Assembly: GCA_000433175.1 (NCBI GenBank)
Contig: HF986718.1
Location: 1 to 50,316 of the forward strand
DNA: 50,316 nt
Origin: Prevotella sp. CAG:1058
Lineage (GTDB): Bacteria > Bacteroidota > Bacteroidia > Bacteroidales > Bacteroidaceae
Reading direction: 5' to 3'
The notes beneath the pieces are model-generated. The model did no database searches and was not told the origin of the DNA. It saw only the letters and a program-made list of their open reading frames with translations. The translations under genes and the position numbers were made by a program. Every line of letters begins with the position of its first letter. The first letter of the stretch is position 1. Positions 8,107 to 17,384 of this stretch are shown here, piece by piece.

Positions 8107-10044
8107 GTGGACAAATATTCATCATCACCGATCCAGTATCTCAGGCAGCTGCGCGTGCTGCTCGAGATGGAATATAGTTGCGAGAAGGAGGAGTTCCGCC
8201 GCCAGACCGAAGCCTTGGGTCTTCAGCGCAAGGTGAAGCGCGGCGACGCGTGGTTGCCCGTAAGCGTGGGCAAGAGCTACTACAACTCGCTCAACCAGTT
8301 GGCCGTCGAGGTGTACCGCACGCAGGACAACGAGATTGAACACAACTTCGAGTTCGGCCGTCCCGTGGTGTTCTTCACCTGCCCGGCAGTCGACGATACG
8401 GCGAGCGGCACGGCCACGGGCAAGCCCACGTTCCTGTTTACGGGTACGGTGAGCTATGTCGACGGCGACCGCATGGTGGTGGTCGTGCCCGACGGGGCGC
8501 CATTGTCCAAGCTGCAGACCACCGAACGTCTCGGCGTGCAGCTTTTCTTCGACGAAACCACATACAAGCTTATGTTCGAGGCTCTGGACCGTGTCATCGG
8601 CGCCAAAGGCAACCGCCTGGCTTACCTGCGCGACCTGTTCGCATCAACGCAGAAGGCCGGCTGGCTCTCGTTCGACCCCATACGCTTCCCCTGGCTCAAC
8701 AGTGTGCAGGAGCAGGCCGTCAACAAGGTGCTGCGCGCCAAGGACGTGGCGATAGTACACGGGCCTCCGGGCACGGGCAAGACGACCACGCTGGTCGAGG
8801 CCATATACGAGACGCTGCGCCGCGAGAACCAGGTGCTCGTCTGCGCGCAGAGCAACATGGCTGTCGACTGGATTAGCGAACAGCTCGTCGACCGCGGCGT
8901 CAACGTGCTGCGCATAGGCAACCCCACCAAGGTTAACGACAAGATGCTGTCGTTCACTTACGAGCGCCGCTTTGCCGACCATCCCGACTATCCGCAGCTG
9001 TGGAGCATACGTGAGACTATAAGGAAGCTGCGCCAAAACCGCAACAGGCGGCGCGACGAGGGCTTCCACCAGAAGGTGGAGCGGCTGAAGAGCCGTGCCA
9101 CGGAGCTTGAAATACGCATCAACGCCCAGCTCTTCGGCGAGGCGCGCGTCATAGCTTCCACCCTTACGGGCAGCGCCAACCGCCTGCTGTCAGGGCAGAA
9201 GTTCGGCACGCTGTTCATAGACGAGGCCGCGCAGGCGCTCGAGCCTGCCTGCTGGATAGCCATAAGGAAGGCTTCGAGGGTGATACTGGCAGGCGACCAC
9301 TGCCAGCTTCCGCCCACGGTGAAGAGCATTGCTGCGCTGCGCGGCGGTTTGGGCACCACCCTGATGGAGCGCATCGTGAAGCAGAAGCCCGAAACAGTGA
9401 CGCTGCTCAAGACGCAATACCGCATGAACGAACAGATAATGCGCTTCTCGAGCGACTGGTTCTACGGCGGAATGATAGAGGCTGCGCCTCAGGTAAGGTT
9501 CCGCGGAATACTCGACCTGGACAATCCAATGACGTGGATCGACACGTCGGCCGTGGCCGGCAAGGAGGAGTTTGTCGGCGAGAGCTTCGGCCGCATCAAC
9601 CGTGCCGAGGCCGACATGACGCTCGACGTGCTTCAGGAATATTTCACCAGGATAGGCAAGGCGCGCGTCCTCGAAGAGCGCATCGACGTCGGCGTCATCT
9701 CGCCTTACAGGGCGCAGGTGCAGCTGTTGCGCCGTCTGATACGCAAAAAGGAGTTTTTCAAGCCTTATCGCGGACTCATTTCGGTCAACACGGTGGACGG
9801 TTTCCAGGGGCAGGAGCGCGACGTTATCGTAATATCTCTCGTGCGTGCCAACGCCGACGGGCAGATAGGCTTCCTGTCGGACCTGCGCCGCATGAACGTG
9901 GCAATTACCAGGGCGCGCATGAAACTCATGATAATGGGCGACGTTCCGACAATGACGCGCCACCCGTTTTACAGGAAACTGTACGAGTTTATAATGGAAA
10001 ACCAGACGCACGGGCAGGTTCCACCGCTGCGTGACTGTCCTTAA
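8107..10044 (+). CDS. Superfamily 1 DNA/RNA helicase, IGHMBP2/Upf1-like
   Basis: A 645-residue SF1B-type ATPase. Walker A is GPPGTGKTT (Lys225), Walker B is LFIDEAAQA (Asp372-Glu373), the motif III region is GDHCQLPPTV, motif IV-like is LLKTQYRMNEQIM, and motifs V/VI are TVDGFQGQERDVI and NVAITRARMK (from Asn597). An N-terminal beta-barrel-like region (residues 1-190) precedes the first RecA domain, as in IGHMBP2-like enzymes. It probably unwinds or remodels nucleic acid using ATP; the substrate is unknown. The GTG at 8107 keeps the N-terminal helix PIQYLRQLRVLLEMEY; an ATG at 8167 is the alternative. Confidence 0.9.
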   Translation: MDKYSSSPIQYLRQLRVLLEMEYSCEKEEFRRQTEALGLQRKVKRGDAWLPVSVGKSYYNSLNQLAVEVYRTQDNEIEHNFEFGRPVVFFTCPAVDDTASGTATGKPTFLFTGTVSYVDGDRMVVVVPDGAPLSKLQTTERLGVQLFFDETTYKLMFEALDRVIGAKGNRLAYLRDLFASTQKAGWLSFDPIRFPWLNSVQEQAVNKVLRAKDVAIVHGPPGTGKTTTLVEAIYETLRRENQVLVCAQSNMAVDWISEQLVDRGVNVLRIGNPTKVNDKMLSFTYERRFADHPDYPQLWSIRETIRKLRQNRNRRRDEGFHQKVERLKSRATELEIRINAQLFGEARVIASTLTGSANRLLSGQKFGTLFIDEAAQALEPACWIAIRKASRVILAGDHCQLPPTVKSIAALRGGLGTTLMERIVKQKPETVTLLKTQYRMNEQIMRFSSDWFYGGMIEAAPQVRFRGILDLDNPMTWIDTSAVAGKEEFVGESFGRINRAEADMTLDVLQEYFTRIGKARVLEERIDVGVISPYRAQVQLLRRLIRKKEFFKPYRGLISVNTVDGFQGQERDVIVISLVRANADGQIGFLSDLRRMNVAITRARMKLMIMGDVPTMTRHPFYRKLYEFIMENQTHGQVPPLRDCP

Positions 10045-10057
10045 TTATACTGCAACC

Positions 10058-10465
10058 ATGCTGCAACGTGACTACATACAGAGACTTATAAGGGAGTTCA
10101 TGGCAGCCCTGCAAAGGCTGCTGGAGAAGAAAGAGGCAAAGGTGAGGCAGGAAGAGGTGCGCCGCATGTTCGCGCAATATTTCGGCGACTACGCCTTTTA
10201 CCACACCGCTTCGCTCGACGACATAATGCGCTCCATTGAGAAATATCCTGAGGAAGAGCGCCTGAGCCGCATCGAAATGCTGGCCGAGTTGTACAACTCC
10301 GAGGCCAACGACATGAGTGAACCCATGCGCACGGAAGTGCTCGAACGGGCGTTCATGCTGTTCGACTTTGTCGACCGCCACGGCAGGGTGTTCTCGATAG
10401 ACAGGGTAGGCAAGATGGATGCGATACGCAAGCGGCTCGACGGTGGTGTAAAACCTGAAGAATAA
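10058..10465 (+). CDS. Small helical protein of unknown function
   Basis: A 135-residue protein from the ATG at 10058; the frame also opens at a GTG at 10031, which would overlap the helicase gene by 14 bases. It is charged and almost entirely helical in composition (for example LIREFMAALQRLLEKKEAKV, then EVRRMFAQYFGDY), with no signal peptide or membrane helix. I do not recognise the family. It begins 13 bases after the helicase stop and is followed by a weak terminator, so it is probably the second gene of that transcription unit. Confidence 0.7.
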   Translation: MLQRDYIQRLIREFMAALQRLLEKKEAKVRQEEVRRMFAQYFGDYAFYHTASLDDIMRSIEKYPEEERLSRIEMLAELYNSEANDMSEPMRTEVLERAFMLFDFVDRHGRVFSIDRVGKMDAIRKRLDGGVKPEE

Positions 10466-10493
10466 CAGACTGCAATGTTTGTGTCTGTTTCTT
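10465..10493 (+). terminator. Weak intrinsic terminator after the helicase unit
   Basis: ACAGAC at 10465-10470 pairs with GTCTGT at 10483-10488 over a 12-nt loop, followed by a T-rich stretch (TTTCTTG). The hairpin is short, so termination may be partial. Confidence 0.4.
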
Positions 10494-10572
10494 GTTATAA
10501 TTCATCATATTTCGTGTCTTTTTATTGTTGCTTTGTAAGTGTAAGTCGCATACTTGTATGTTTTTGTACCTG

Positions 10573-10608
10573 TTTTTGCTTGTTTGCAGTCAAAATGTTG
10601 TAAATTTG
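10573..10608 (+). promoter_or_regulatory. Promoter for dapF-dapL
   Basis: A -7 box TAAATTTG at 10601-10608 is preceded by TTTTTG at 10573-10578, 22 bp upstream, close to the usual 19-21 bp Bacteroidetes spacing. The predicted start of transcription is near 10615, leaving a leader of about 43 nt before dapF. Confidence 0.6.
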
Positions 10609-10657
10609 CAGGCGAGTAAAGGCAAAAAGAAAGGTTTAACGATAAACAGGAGGCAAA

Positions 10658-11515
10658 ATGGCATCGACAGTTGTCAAGTTTACGAAGATGCACGGTGCGG
10701 GCAACGACTATATCTACGTCAACACCTTATTGTATGAAATACCTGACCCTGCCGCTGCGGCGGTGGAGTGGAGCGACCGTCACAAGGGCATAGGTGGCGA
10801 CGGTCTCGTGCTGATAGGCCGTCCGGCCGACAGCGCCGCCGACTTCTCCATGCGCATATTCAACGCCGACGGCTCTGAAGCCATGATGTGCGGCAATGCC
10901 TCGCGCTGCATAGGCAAGTACCTTTACGATAAAGGTCTGACCGACAAAACCACCATAAGGCTCGACACCCTTTCGGGCGTCAAGACCCTGGGGCTGCGTG
11001 TGGCGCAGGGAAAGGTGGAGAGTGTTACGGTCGACATGCTCGAGCCGGTTTTCGACCTGCCGTCACAATACCTGCCCGGCAAGTGCGATGATGGTGCCGG
11101 CCGTCTTCTTGCAGGCGGCGAGGTGTTCGAGGGCACGTTCGTCTCCATGGGTAATCCGCATTTCGTCATATTCGTGGACGATGTTTCCCGCATCGATGTC
11201 GGGCGTCTCGGCAGCGGGCTTGAACGCCACAAGGCCTTTCCTGCAAGGTGCAACATCGAGTTCGCCCAAATGGTGGCCGATGGACATATACGCGCCAGGG
11301 TGTGGGAGCGGGGCAGCGGGATAACGCAGGCCTGCGGCACCGGTGCCTGCGCAACGGCGGTGGCTGCCGCGCTTACCGGCCGCGCAGGGCGCAACAGCAG
11401 TATAATAATGGACGGCGGCACGCTCAACGTCAGGTGGGACAAGGACGACAACCACGTCTACATGACGGGCGGAGCCGAGTTCGTATTCGAAGGAGAGATT
11501 AGTCTTAGAGTTTGA
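10658..11515 (+). CDS. dapF: Diaminopimelate epimerase
   Basis: Interconverts LL- and meso-diaminopimelate, the last step before meso-DAP is used for peptidoglycan or decarboxylated to lysine. The 285-residue protein has the two catalytic cysteines in standard settings: Cys78 in [11 protein letters not shown] and Cys226 in [11 protein letters not shown]. The N-terminal [10 protein letters not shown] motif is also diagnostic. It has its own promoter upstream and precedes dapL by 110 bases in the same direction; the pairing of DapF with the DapL aminotransferase route is typical of Bacteroidales. Confidence 0.97.
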   Translation: MASTVVKFTKMHGAGNDYIYVNTLLYEIPDPAAAAVEWSDRHKGIGGDGLVLIGRPADSAADFSMRIFNADGSEAMMCGNASRCIGKYLYDKGLTDKTTIRLDTLSGVKTLGLRVAQGKVESVTVDMLEPVFDLPSQYLPGKCDDGAGRLLAGGEVFEGTFVSMGNPHFVIFVDDVSRIDVGRLGSGLERHKAFPARCNIEFAQMVADGHIRARVWERGSGITQACGTGACATAVAAALTGRAGRNSSIIMDGGTLNVRWDKDDNHVYMTGGAEFVFEGEISLRV

Positions 11516-11529
11516 GAGTCAATACATCA

Positions 11530-11557
11530 TGCGTGGCCGCATACTTGCGGCCGCGCA
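11530..11557 (+). terminator. Intercistronic hairpin between dapF and dapL
   Basis: TGCG-T-GGCCGC at 11530-11540 pairs with GCGGCC-G-CGCA at 11547-11557 across a 6-nt loop. A second small hairpin (CTGCC/GGGCAG) follows at 11560-11577. There is no U-tract, so this is more likely a processing or partial-attenuation structure than a full terminator. Confidence 0.45.
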
Positions 11558-11625
11558 TTCTGCCTTTAAATGGGCAGGCTGGCTCAAGGCTTTTTATTTT
11601 CAATAAACAGAACAAATAGAACGAT

Positions 11626-12861
11626 ATGGCACTGATAAACGAACATTACCTGAAACTTACAAAGAATTATCTCTTTGCCGACATAGCAAAGAAAGTCAAC
11701 GCCTTCAAGGTGTCGCATCCCGGGGCCGACGTGGTAAGCCTCGGCATCGGCGACGTCACCCGTCCGCTCTGTCCGGCCGTAATCGAGGCCATGCACAAGG
11801 CGGTCGACGACATGGCGGCCAGGGAAACGTTCCACGGCTATGGCCCGGAACAGGGCTACATGTTCCTTAGGGAGGCCATTGTGAAGAACGACTTCCTGCC
11901 CCGTGGAGTGCATATAGACCCGAGCGAGGTGTTTGTCAACGACGGGGCGAAGAGCGACACGGGCAACATCGGCGAGCTGGTACGCTGGGACAACAACTTC
12001 GGAGTGACCGATCCGATTTACCCTGTGTACATCGACAGCAACGTGATGTGCGGCCGCGCCGGCACGTTGGTGGACGGTAAGTGGAGCAACGTGACCTACA
12101 TGCCCTGCCTCGAGGAGAACAACTTCGTGCCGCAGATACCCGACCACCGCGTCGACATAATATACCTGTGCTACCCGAACAACCCCACGGGTACGGTAAT
12201 CAGCCGCGACGAACTGCGCAAATGGGTTAATTACGCACTGAAAAACGACACTCTGATACTTTATGACGCAGCTTACGAGGCCTATATACAAGACCCCGAC
12301 ATACCTCATTCCATTTATGAAATAAAAGGCGCGCGCAAGGTGGCGATAGAGTTCCGCAGCTACTCCAAGACGGCCGGATTTACCGGCGTGAGGTGCGGAT
12401 ACACCGTCGTTCCACACGAGTTGTCCGCCGTAAGCATGGACGGCACGGAGCGTTATCCGCTCAACGAGATGTGGAACCGCCGCCAGTGCACCAAGTTCAA
12501 CGGCGCAAGCTATATCAGCCAGCGTGCCGCCGAGGCCATTTACACTCCCGAAGGAAAGGAGCAGGTGAAGGCAGTAATCGACTATTACATGGAAAACGCA
12601 CGGCTCATGCGCGAACGCCTCGCCGGTCTCGGACTTAAGGTCTACGGCGGAGAAAACGCCCCTTACCTGTGGGTCAAGACACCTGGAGACATGCCTTCGT
12701 GGAAGTTCTTCGAGCAGATGCTGTACGGCGCCCAGGTGGTTTGCACGCCGGGCGTAGGCTTCGGTCCGAGCGGCGAGGGCTTCGTGCGCCTCACTTCGTT
12801 CGGCGACAGGGACGATTGCGTTAAGGCGCTCGACCGCATCGGCGAATGGATGAGCAAATGA
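11626..12861 (+). CDS. dapL: LL-diaminopimelate aminotransferase
   Basis: A PLP-dependent class I/II aminotransferase of 411 residues that makes LL-diaminopimelate directly from tetrahydrodipicolinate and glutamate, bypassing the succinylated or acetylated intermediates. The PLP-binding lysine is Lys248 in SYSKTAGFTGVR. Other matching segments are FHGYGPEQGY, FVNDGAKSD and YLCYPNNPTGTV. The N-terminus MALINEHYLKL is that expected of DapL, supporting this start. It follows dapF and precedes the separately promoted glnN gene. Confidence 0.96.
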   Translation: MALINEHYLKLTKNYLFADIAKKVNAFKVSHPGADVVSLGIGDVTRPLCPAVIEAMHKAVDDMAARETFHGYGPEQGYMFLREAIVKNDFLPRGVHIDPSEVFVNDGAKSDTGNIGELVRWDNNFGVTDPIYPVYIDSNVMCGRAGTLVDGKWSNVTYMPCLEENNFVPQIPDHRVDIIYLCYPNNPTGTVISRDELRKWVNYALKNDTLILYDAAYEAYIQDPDIPHSIYEIKGARKVAIEFRSYSKTAGFTGVRCGYTVVPHELSAVSMDGTERYPLNEMWNRRQCTKFNGASYISQRAAEAIYTPEGKEQVKAVIDYYMENARLMRERLAGLGLKVYGGENAPYLWVKTPGDMPSWKFFEQMLYGAQVVCTPGVGFGPSGEGFVRLTSFGDRDDCVKALDRIGEWMSK

Positions 12862-12956
12862 CCGTTTGTGTGTACTCCGTGCGTCGTTTTGCATAAAACA
12901 CGTAACAAAATGTATATTTTTTACGATAAAACGTGTATAAAAATAAAATTATAGAG

Positions 12957-12964
12957 TATCTTTG
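12957..12964 (+). promoter_or_regulatory. -7 box for glnN
   Basis: TATCTTTG matches the Bacteroidetes -7 consensus and lies about 120 bases before the glnN start. The upstream 60 bases are AT-rich but lack a clear TTTG -33 element. The long leader could carry nitrogen-responsive control, but no specific operator is recognisable. Confidence 0.5.
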
Positions 12965-13084
12965 CAGCGGAAGATAAACAGCAGTCAAGTTGCCGGTGGC
13001 GTGAAGACAAGGTGATAGCGGTTTTGCCGTTTGGCAAGACAAGTTGCCATGAGTACCGCCACTTGCCATAAAACAATAAAGATG

Positions 13085-15274
13085 ATGACAAACTTAAGAT
13101 TCCAAGTTGTTGAAGAGGCTTTCAAGAAAAAGCCGTTGGAAGTTATTGCGCCGGTAGAGCGTCCGTCGGAGTATTTCGGCAAGTATGTGTTCAACCGTGC
13201 CAAGATGTACAAGTATCTGCCCTCGTCGGTCTATGACGCACTTATCGACGTCATCGACAACGGCTCGCGCCTCGACCGTTCGATAGCCGACGCCGTTGCC
13301 GCAGGCATGAAGCGGTGGGCCGAGGAGAACGGCGTGACCCACTACACGCACTGGTTCCAGCCGCTGACGGAAGGCACTGCCGAGAAGCACGACGCCTTCA
13401 TAGAGCACGACGGCAAGGGCGGCATGATAGAGGAGTTCTCGGGCAAGCTGCTCGTACAGCAGGAGCCTGACGCCAGCTCGTTCCCCAACGGCGGAATACG
13501 CAACACCTTCGAGGCGCGCGGATATTCGGCATGGGACCCCACTTCGCCTGTGTTCATCATGGACGACACGCTCTGTATCCCCACAATCTTCATCTCATAC
13601 ACTGGCGAGGCGCTCGACTATAAGGCACCGTTGCTGCGTGCGCTACACGCCGTCAACGTGGCCGCCACCGACGTATGCCACTATTTCGACCCGCAAGTGA
13701 AGAAGGTAACCTGCAACCTCGGATGGGAGCAGGAGTACTTCCTCGTTGACGAGGGACTGTACAGCGCACGTCCCGACCTCATGCTTACAGGCCGCACGCT
13801 CATGGGTCACGACTCGGCCAAGAACCAGCAGATGGACGACCACTACTTCGGAACAATCCCAGACCGCGTTCAGGCCTTCATGAAAGACCTTGAGATACAG
13901 GCCCTCGAGTTGGCAATACCCTGCAAGACGCGCCACAACGAGGTGGCACCCAACCAGTTCGAGATAGCTCCTATATTCGAGGAGACCAACATGGCCAACG
14001 ACCACAACATGCTCCTGATGTCGCTCATGAAGAAGGTTGCACGCAAGCACGGCTTCCGCGTGCTGCTTCACGAGAAGCCTTTCGCCGGCATCAACGGTTC
14101 GGGCAAGCACAACAACTGGAGCCTTTCAACCGATACGGGCGTGCTGCTCCATGCTCCCGGCAAGACTCCGGAGGACAACCTGCGCTTCGTTACGTTCATA
14201 GTTGAGACCCTGATGGGCGTCTACCGCCACAACGGACTTATTAAGGCGAGCATAATGAGCGCCACTAACGCACACCGTCTGGGCGCAAACGAGGCTCCTC
14301 CTGCCATCATTTCGTCGTTCCTGGGCAAGCAGTTGTCAGAGTTGCTCGACCATATCGAGAAGTCAGACAAGGACGATCTGTTCAACATGGCAGGCAAGCA
14401 GGGCATGAAGCTCGACATACCAGAGATACCCGAGCTGCTCATCGACAACACCGACCGCAACCGTACAAGCCCCTTCGCCTTTACCGGCAACCGCTTCGAG
14501 TTCCGTGCCGTGGGCAGCGAGGCCAACTGCGCGTCGGCCATGATAGCGCTCAACACGGCCGTGGCCGAGGCCCTTACGAGCTTCAAGCAGCGCGTTGATG
14601 CGCTCATAAGCCAGGGACACGACCAGACAGACGCCATCATCGACATACTGCGCGAAGACATAAAGACCTGCAAGCCGATACGCTTCGACGGCAACGGATA
14701 CTCTGACGAGTGGGTCGAGGAGGCACGCCGCCGCGGTCTCGACTGCGAGACGAGCTGCCCGGTCATCTTCGACAACTACCTTACTGACGACACCGTGGGC
14801 ATGTTCGAGTCGATGAACGTCATGAACCGCAAGGAGCTTGAGGCCCGCAATGAGGTTAAATGGGACACTTACACCAAGCGCATACAGATTGAAGCGCGCG
14901 TCATGGGCGACATCACGATGAACCACATCGTGCCCGTTGCCACACACTACCAGAGCCAGCTGGCAAAGAACGTGCAGAACATGCGCCAGATATTCCCAGC
15001 CGAAAAGGCTGACAAGCTCTGCGCACGCAACATGAAGCTCATCGAGGAGATAGCCGAACGCACGCAGGCCATAGAGACGGGCGTTGAGGAACTGACCAAC
15101 GCGCGCAAGGTGGCTAACAAGATTGAGAGCGAGCGCGAGAAGGCGATAGCATACCACGACACCGTAGCTCCGAAGATGGAGGAGATACGTTACCAGATTG
15201 ACAAGCTCGAGCTTGTCGTGGCCGACGAGTTGTGGACGCTGCCGAAGTACCGCGAACTGCTCTTCATAAGATAA
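13085..15274 (+). CDS. glnN: Glutamine synthetase type III
   Basis: Condenses glutamate and ammonia to glutamine with ATP, the main high-affinity ammonia assimilation step. The sequence follows the GSIII family closely: THYTHWFQPLT, EKHDAFIE, the FSGKLLVQQEPDASSFPNGG stretch, LGWEQEYF, KTRHNEVAPNQFE, NGSGKHNNWSL and NRTSPFAFTGNR, ending in KYRELLF. The ATG at 13085 gives 729 residues, which matches the usual Bacteroides GlnN length; the open frame extends upstream to 13031 and an adjacent ATG lies at 13082. GSIII enzymes form large homododecamers and are not adenylylated like GSI. It sits downstream of dapF-dapL with its own -7 box. Confidence 0.96.
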   Translation: MTNLRFQVVEEAFKKKPLEVIAPVERPSEYFGKYVFNRAKMYKYLPSSVYDALIDVIDNGSRLDRSIADAVAAGMKRWAEENGVTHYTHWFQPLTEGTAEKHDAFIEHDGKGGMIEEFSGKLLVQQEPDASSFPNGGIRNTFEARGYSAWDPTSPVFIMDDTLCIPTIFISYTGEALDYKAPLLRALHAVNVAATDVCHYFDPQVKKVTCNLGWEQEYFLVDEGLYSARPDLMLTGRTLMGHDSAKNQQMDDHYFGTIPDRVQAFMKDLEIQALELAIPCKTRHNEVAPNQFEIAPIFEETNMANDHNMLLMSLMKKVARKHGFRVLLHEKPFAGINGSGKHNNWSLSTDTGVLLHAPGKTPEDNLRFVTFIVETLMGVYRHNGLIKASIMSATNAHRLGANEAPPAIISSFLGKQLSELLDHIEKSDKDDLFNMAGKQGMKLDIPEIPELLIDNTDRNRTSPFAFTGNRFEFRAVGSEANCASAMIALNTAVAEALTSFKQRVDALISQGHDQTDAIIDILREDIKTCKPIRFDGNGYSDEWVEEARRRGLDCETSCPVIFDNYLTDDTVGMFESMNVMNRKELEARNEVKWDTYTKRIQIEARVMGDITMNHIVPVATHYQSQLAKNVQNMRQIFPAEKADKLCARNMKLIEEIAERTQAIETGVEELTNARKVANKIESEREKAIAYHDTVAPKMEEIRYQIDKLELVVADELWTLPKYRELLFIR

Positions 15275-15319
15275 TCACGACGTCAGCCGCACACGGCTGT
15301 ATGCGGCGGGCGTATTAGT

Positions 15320-15348
15320 GTCAGCGCTGATGCTGACGGATATTTTTT
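15320..15348 (+). terminator. Intrinsic terminator after glnN
   Basis: GTCAGC at 15320-15325 pairs with GCTGAC at 15332-15337, followed by a run of six T at 15343-15348. The preceding bases (15287-15311) contain another GC-rich hairpin. Confidence 0.6.
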
Positions 15349-15549
15349 GAATTTATTGGTTGTTTAAGTTTTTTAGGCGTAGGGCTGCTGAGAAGTTATC
15401 CCTGCGCCATTTTTATTGCCACGCCCCGTGTCTTTTCTGCCGTGCGGCAGTCAGCCGTGGCGTAGCTGCCTGTCATTTTTACCATGCCGAGACATGATTG
15501 GTTAGATGTGTTGCAAGTACTTGTAAATCAATATTATACGTGCCGCTTT

Positions 15550-15634
15550 GCAAAAGGCGGCATATTGCGCTGCAAAAGGCCGTCTTTTACCATGTGAAAG
15601 GTAACCTCTTGCAACGCGAAAGGTTACCTTTTGC
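15550..15634. repeat. 22-bp-period palindrome array B (four units)
   Basis: Units start at 15550, 15572, 15594 and 15616: GCAAAAGGCGGCATATTGC, GCAAAAGGCCGTCTTTTAC, GTGAAAGGTAACCTCTTGC and GCGAAAGGTTACCTTTTGC. Each is an imperfect 19-bp palindrome; 3-bp linkers (GCT, CAT, AAC) give an exact 22-bp period. It lies between two rightward genes, downstream of the glnN terminator and upstream of the next promoter. Confidence 0.9.
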
Positions 15635-15803
15635 ATTCCGCCCGTTTCATGTCTGCCGCGTGCCTTGTGTCCGCAGGCGTTCAGACCGTTTATTCGTGCC
15701 TGCCCGGTAAGCATTGTGACGCATCCGGCCGCGGTGGTTGCCAAAATGTAAAATAGGTATAATTATCGGTAAATCGGGTATCGCGCTGAGCCGTGATAAT
15801 GGC

Positions 15804-15811
15804 TACCTTTG
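15804..15811 (+). promoter_or_regulatory. -7 box for the CMD/cupin gene
   Basis: TACCTTTG matches the -7 consensus, 19 bases before the ATG at 15831, giving a leader of roughly 13 nt. No clear -33 element is seen. Confidence 0.5.
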
Positions 15812-15830
15812 CAAAAAACAAATAACAATC

Positions 15831-16943
15831 ATGATGTCAATATGTAAAACCCTGGCTGCTGCGGCATTGGTCGTGCTCGCATTCAGCCCTGTTAAAGCAC
15901 AGACAAATATGGAAAACGTACTTAACGAAAGGCAACAGTGCATGGTTGCCATTTCATGCCTTGAAGCCAAAGGCGATCTCAAGGCTCTGGCCGGAGCCAT
16001 AAACAGCGGTCTCGATGCCGGTCTGACCGTAAGTCAGGTAAAGGAGGCGTTGTCTCAACTCTACGCCTACACCGGCTTTCCGCGCAGCCTTAACGCACTT
16101 GGCACGCTGCAGGGCGTGCTCGACGAGCGCAAGGCCCGCGGCATAAACGACCCCGAGGGGAAGGACGCCTCCCCGCTGCCCGAAGGCTACGACGCCCTCA
16201 AGCAGGGCACCGCGGTGCAGACGCAGCTGTCCGGACAGCCTTTCAATTACGCCTTCGCCCCTGCCACCGATTATTATCTTAAGGCCCATCTCTTCGGCGA
16301 CATCTTCGCACGCGACAACCTCACCCACGCCCAGCGCGAGTTGGTTACGGTCAGCGCGCTGGCCGGTCTCGAAGGGTGCGAGCCGCAGTTGAAGTCGCAC
16401 GTCAGCGGCGCGCGCAACATGGGACTCTCCGACGCAGAGATACACTCTATCCCGGCCGTGCTTGCCGCAAGGGTGGGCGACGTCGAGGCATGGCGCGCAC
16501 GTAAAGCCATAGCCGAGGTTTATGGCGAAAAGTTCAGTGAAGGTCGCCCTGTAAGCGACCCCATGTTCCCCAAGGGCGAGCCAAATACGGCATACGCAAA
16601 ATACTTCATCGGCGAGAGTTTCCTCGCTCCCCTAAGTTCAGGCAAGGTGCCCGTGTCCAACGTTACGTTCGAGCCGGGTTGCCGCAACAACTGGCACATA
16701 CACCACCGGGGCATACAGGTGCTTGTCTGCGTAGGCGGCACCGGCTGGTACCAGGAGTGGGGCAAACCCGCGCGCAGGCTCGCTCCGGGCGACGTGGTAG
16801 AGATACCCGAGGGCGTGAAGCATTGGCACGGAGCCACTAAGGACAGTTGGTTCCAGCACGTAACGTTCACCGTTGCCGAGCCGGGAGCCTCCAACGAATG
16901 GCTCGAGCCTGTGGCAGACGAGGAATACGGAAAACTGGATTAA
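15831..16943 (+). CDS. Secreted carboxymuconolactone decarboxylase-like / cupin fusion protein
   Basis: A 370-residue protein. Residues 1-24 form a signal peptide (ending SPVKAQ). Two carboxymuconolactone decarboxylase (AhpD-like) repeats follow, about residues 30-105 and 155-235; the second has RELVTVSALAGLEGCEPQLKSH, in which a Cys and a His lie where AhpD-like proteins have active-site residues. The last 100 residues form a cupin with the metal-binding pattern WHIHHRGIQVL and KHWHG. Possible roles are peroxide or quinone-linked redox chemistry in the periplasm; the substrate is unknown. The frame runs upstream to 15738, but the signal peptide and the -7 box fix the start at 15831 or 15834. 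Confidence 0.85.
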   Translation: MMSICKTLAAAALVVLAFSPVKAQTNMENVLNERQQCMVAISCLEAKGDLKALAGAINSGLDAGLTVSQVKEALSQLYAYTGFPRSLNALGTLQGVLDERKARGINDPEGKDASPLPEGYDALKQGTAVQTQLSGQPFNYAFAPATDYYLKAHLFGDIFARDNLTHAQRELVTVSALAGLEGCEPQLKSHVSGARNMGLSDAEIHSIPAVLAARVGDVEAWRARKAIAEVYGEKFSEGRPVSDPMFPKGEPNTAYAKYFIGESFLAPLSSGKVPVSNVTFEPGCRNNWHIHHRGIQVLVCVGGTGWYQEWGKPARRLAPGDVVEIPEGVKHWHGATKDSWFQHVTFTVAEPGASNEWLEPVADEEYGKLD

Positions 16944-16950
16944 CCCTTAC

Positions 16951-16991
16951 GCCGCGGTTGGCAGACACAGTTCAGCCACCGCGGCCTTTTT
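16951..16991 (+). terminator. Intrinsic terminator after the CMD/cupin gene
   Basis: GCCGCGGT near 16951 pairs with ACCGCGGC at 16978-16985, with an inner GGC/GCC pair, followed by five T at 16987-16991. Confidence 0.75.
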
Positions 16992-17384
16992 GTTCTTGTC
17001 CGCATCGCCTGTTCCAACGTCCCCGTGTAGCCTGTTGCCGTGCCCTTTGTCGTGGCTTTGCACTGCACATGGACACCGCTCCGTGCCTGCCAGACCGCCT
17101 TGTCAGGTCTTTTTTACGCCGCAGTTGTAGCCCGTCTTGATACACTTGTCCGTTTTCATTCTCCTTTTGTTAAAAAAACGGCAAAGATTATTAACTATAT
17201 AAAATATTTGCTTAACTTTGCGCACGATTGGGAAATGGCGGTCTCTGCCGTTTGCCTTTGGTCGTGAAGATTCAATGGTTTTAGTTGGTTTTAAGTTTTA
17301 CCGGCAATAATAAATAACTGGACTCACGTTAAATCAAGTATTATTAAATAGTTTTTGTAGTCGTAATACGATTATTCATTTGTT
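16992..17384. other. Intergenic region before the outer-membrane protein pair
   Basis: No gene is seen. The first 170 bases look like ordinary GC-rich spacer. From about 17165 the DNA is AT-rich and carries the promoter at 17213-17220, after which about 160 nt of leader precede the first barrel gene. The leader has no obvious riboswitch fold. Confidence 0.5.
17213..17220 (+). promoter_or_regulatory. -7 box for the outer-membrane protein pair
   Basis: TAACTTTG fits the -7 consensus in an AT-rich context. The next ATG of a real gene is at 17385, so the 5' untranslated region would be about 160 nt, long for this window. Confidence 0.5.

Larger units (their letters stand above)
15275..15830. other. 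Intergenic region after glnN, no gene
   Basis: This 556-bp stretch contains the glnN terminator, repeat array B (15550-15634) and the promoter for the following gene (15804-15811). The short open frames have no recognisable protein features. Confidence 0.65.

Noticed and set aside
11584..12894. 436-codon open frame on the minus strand
   Set aside because: Antisense shadow of dapL.
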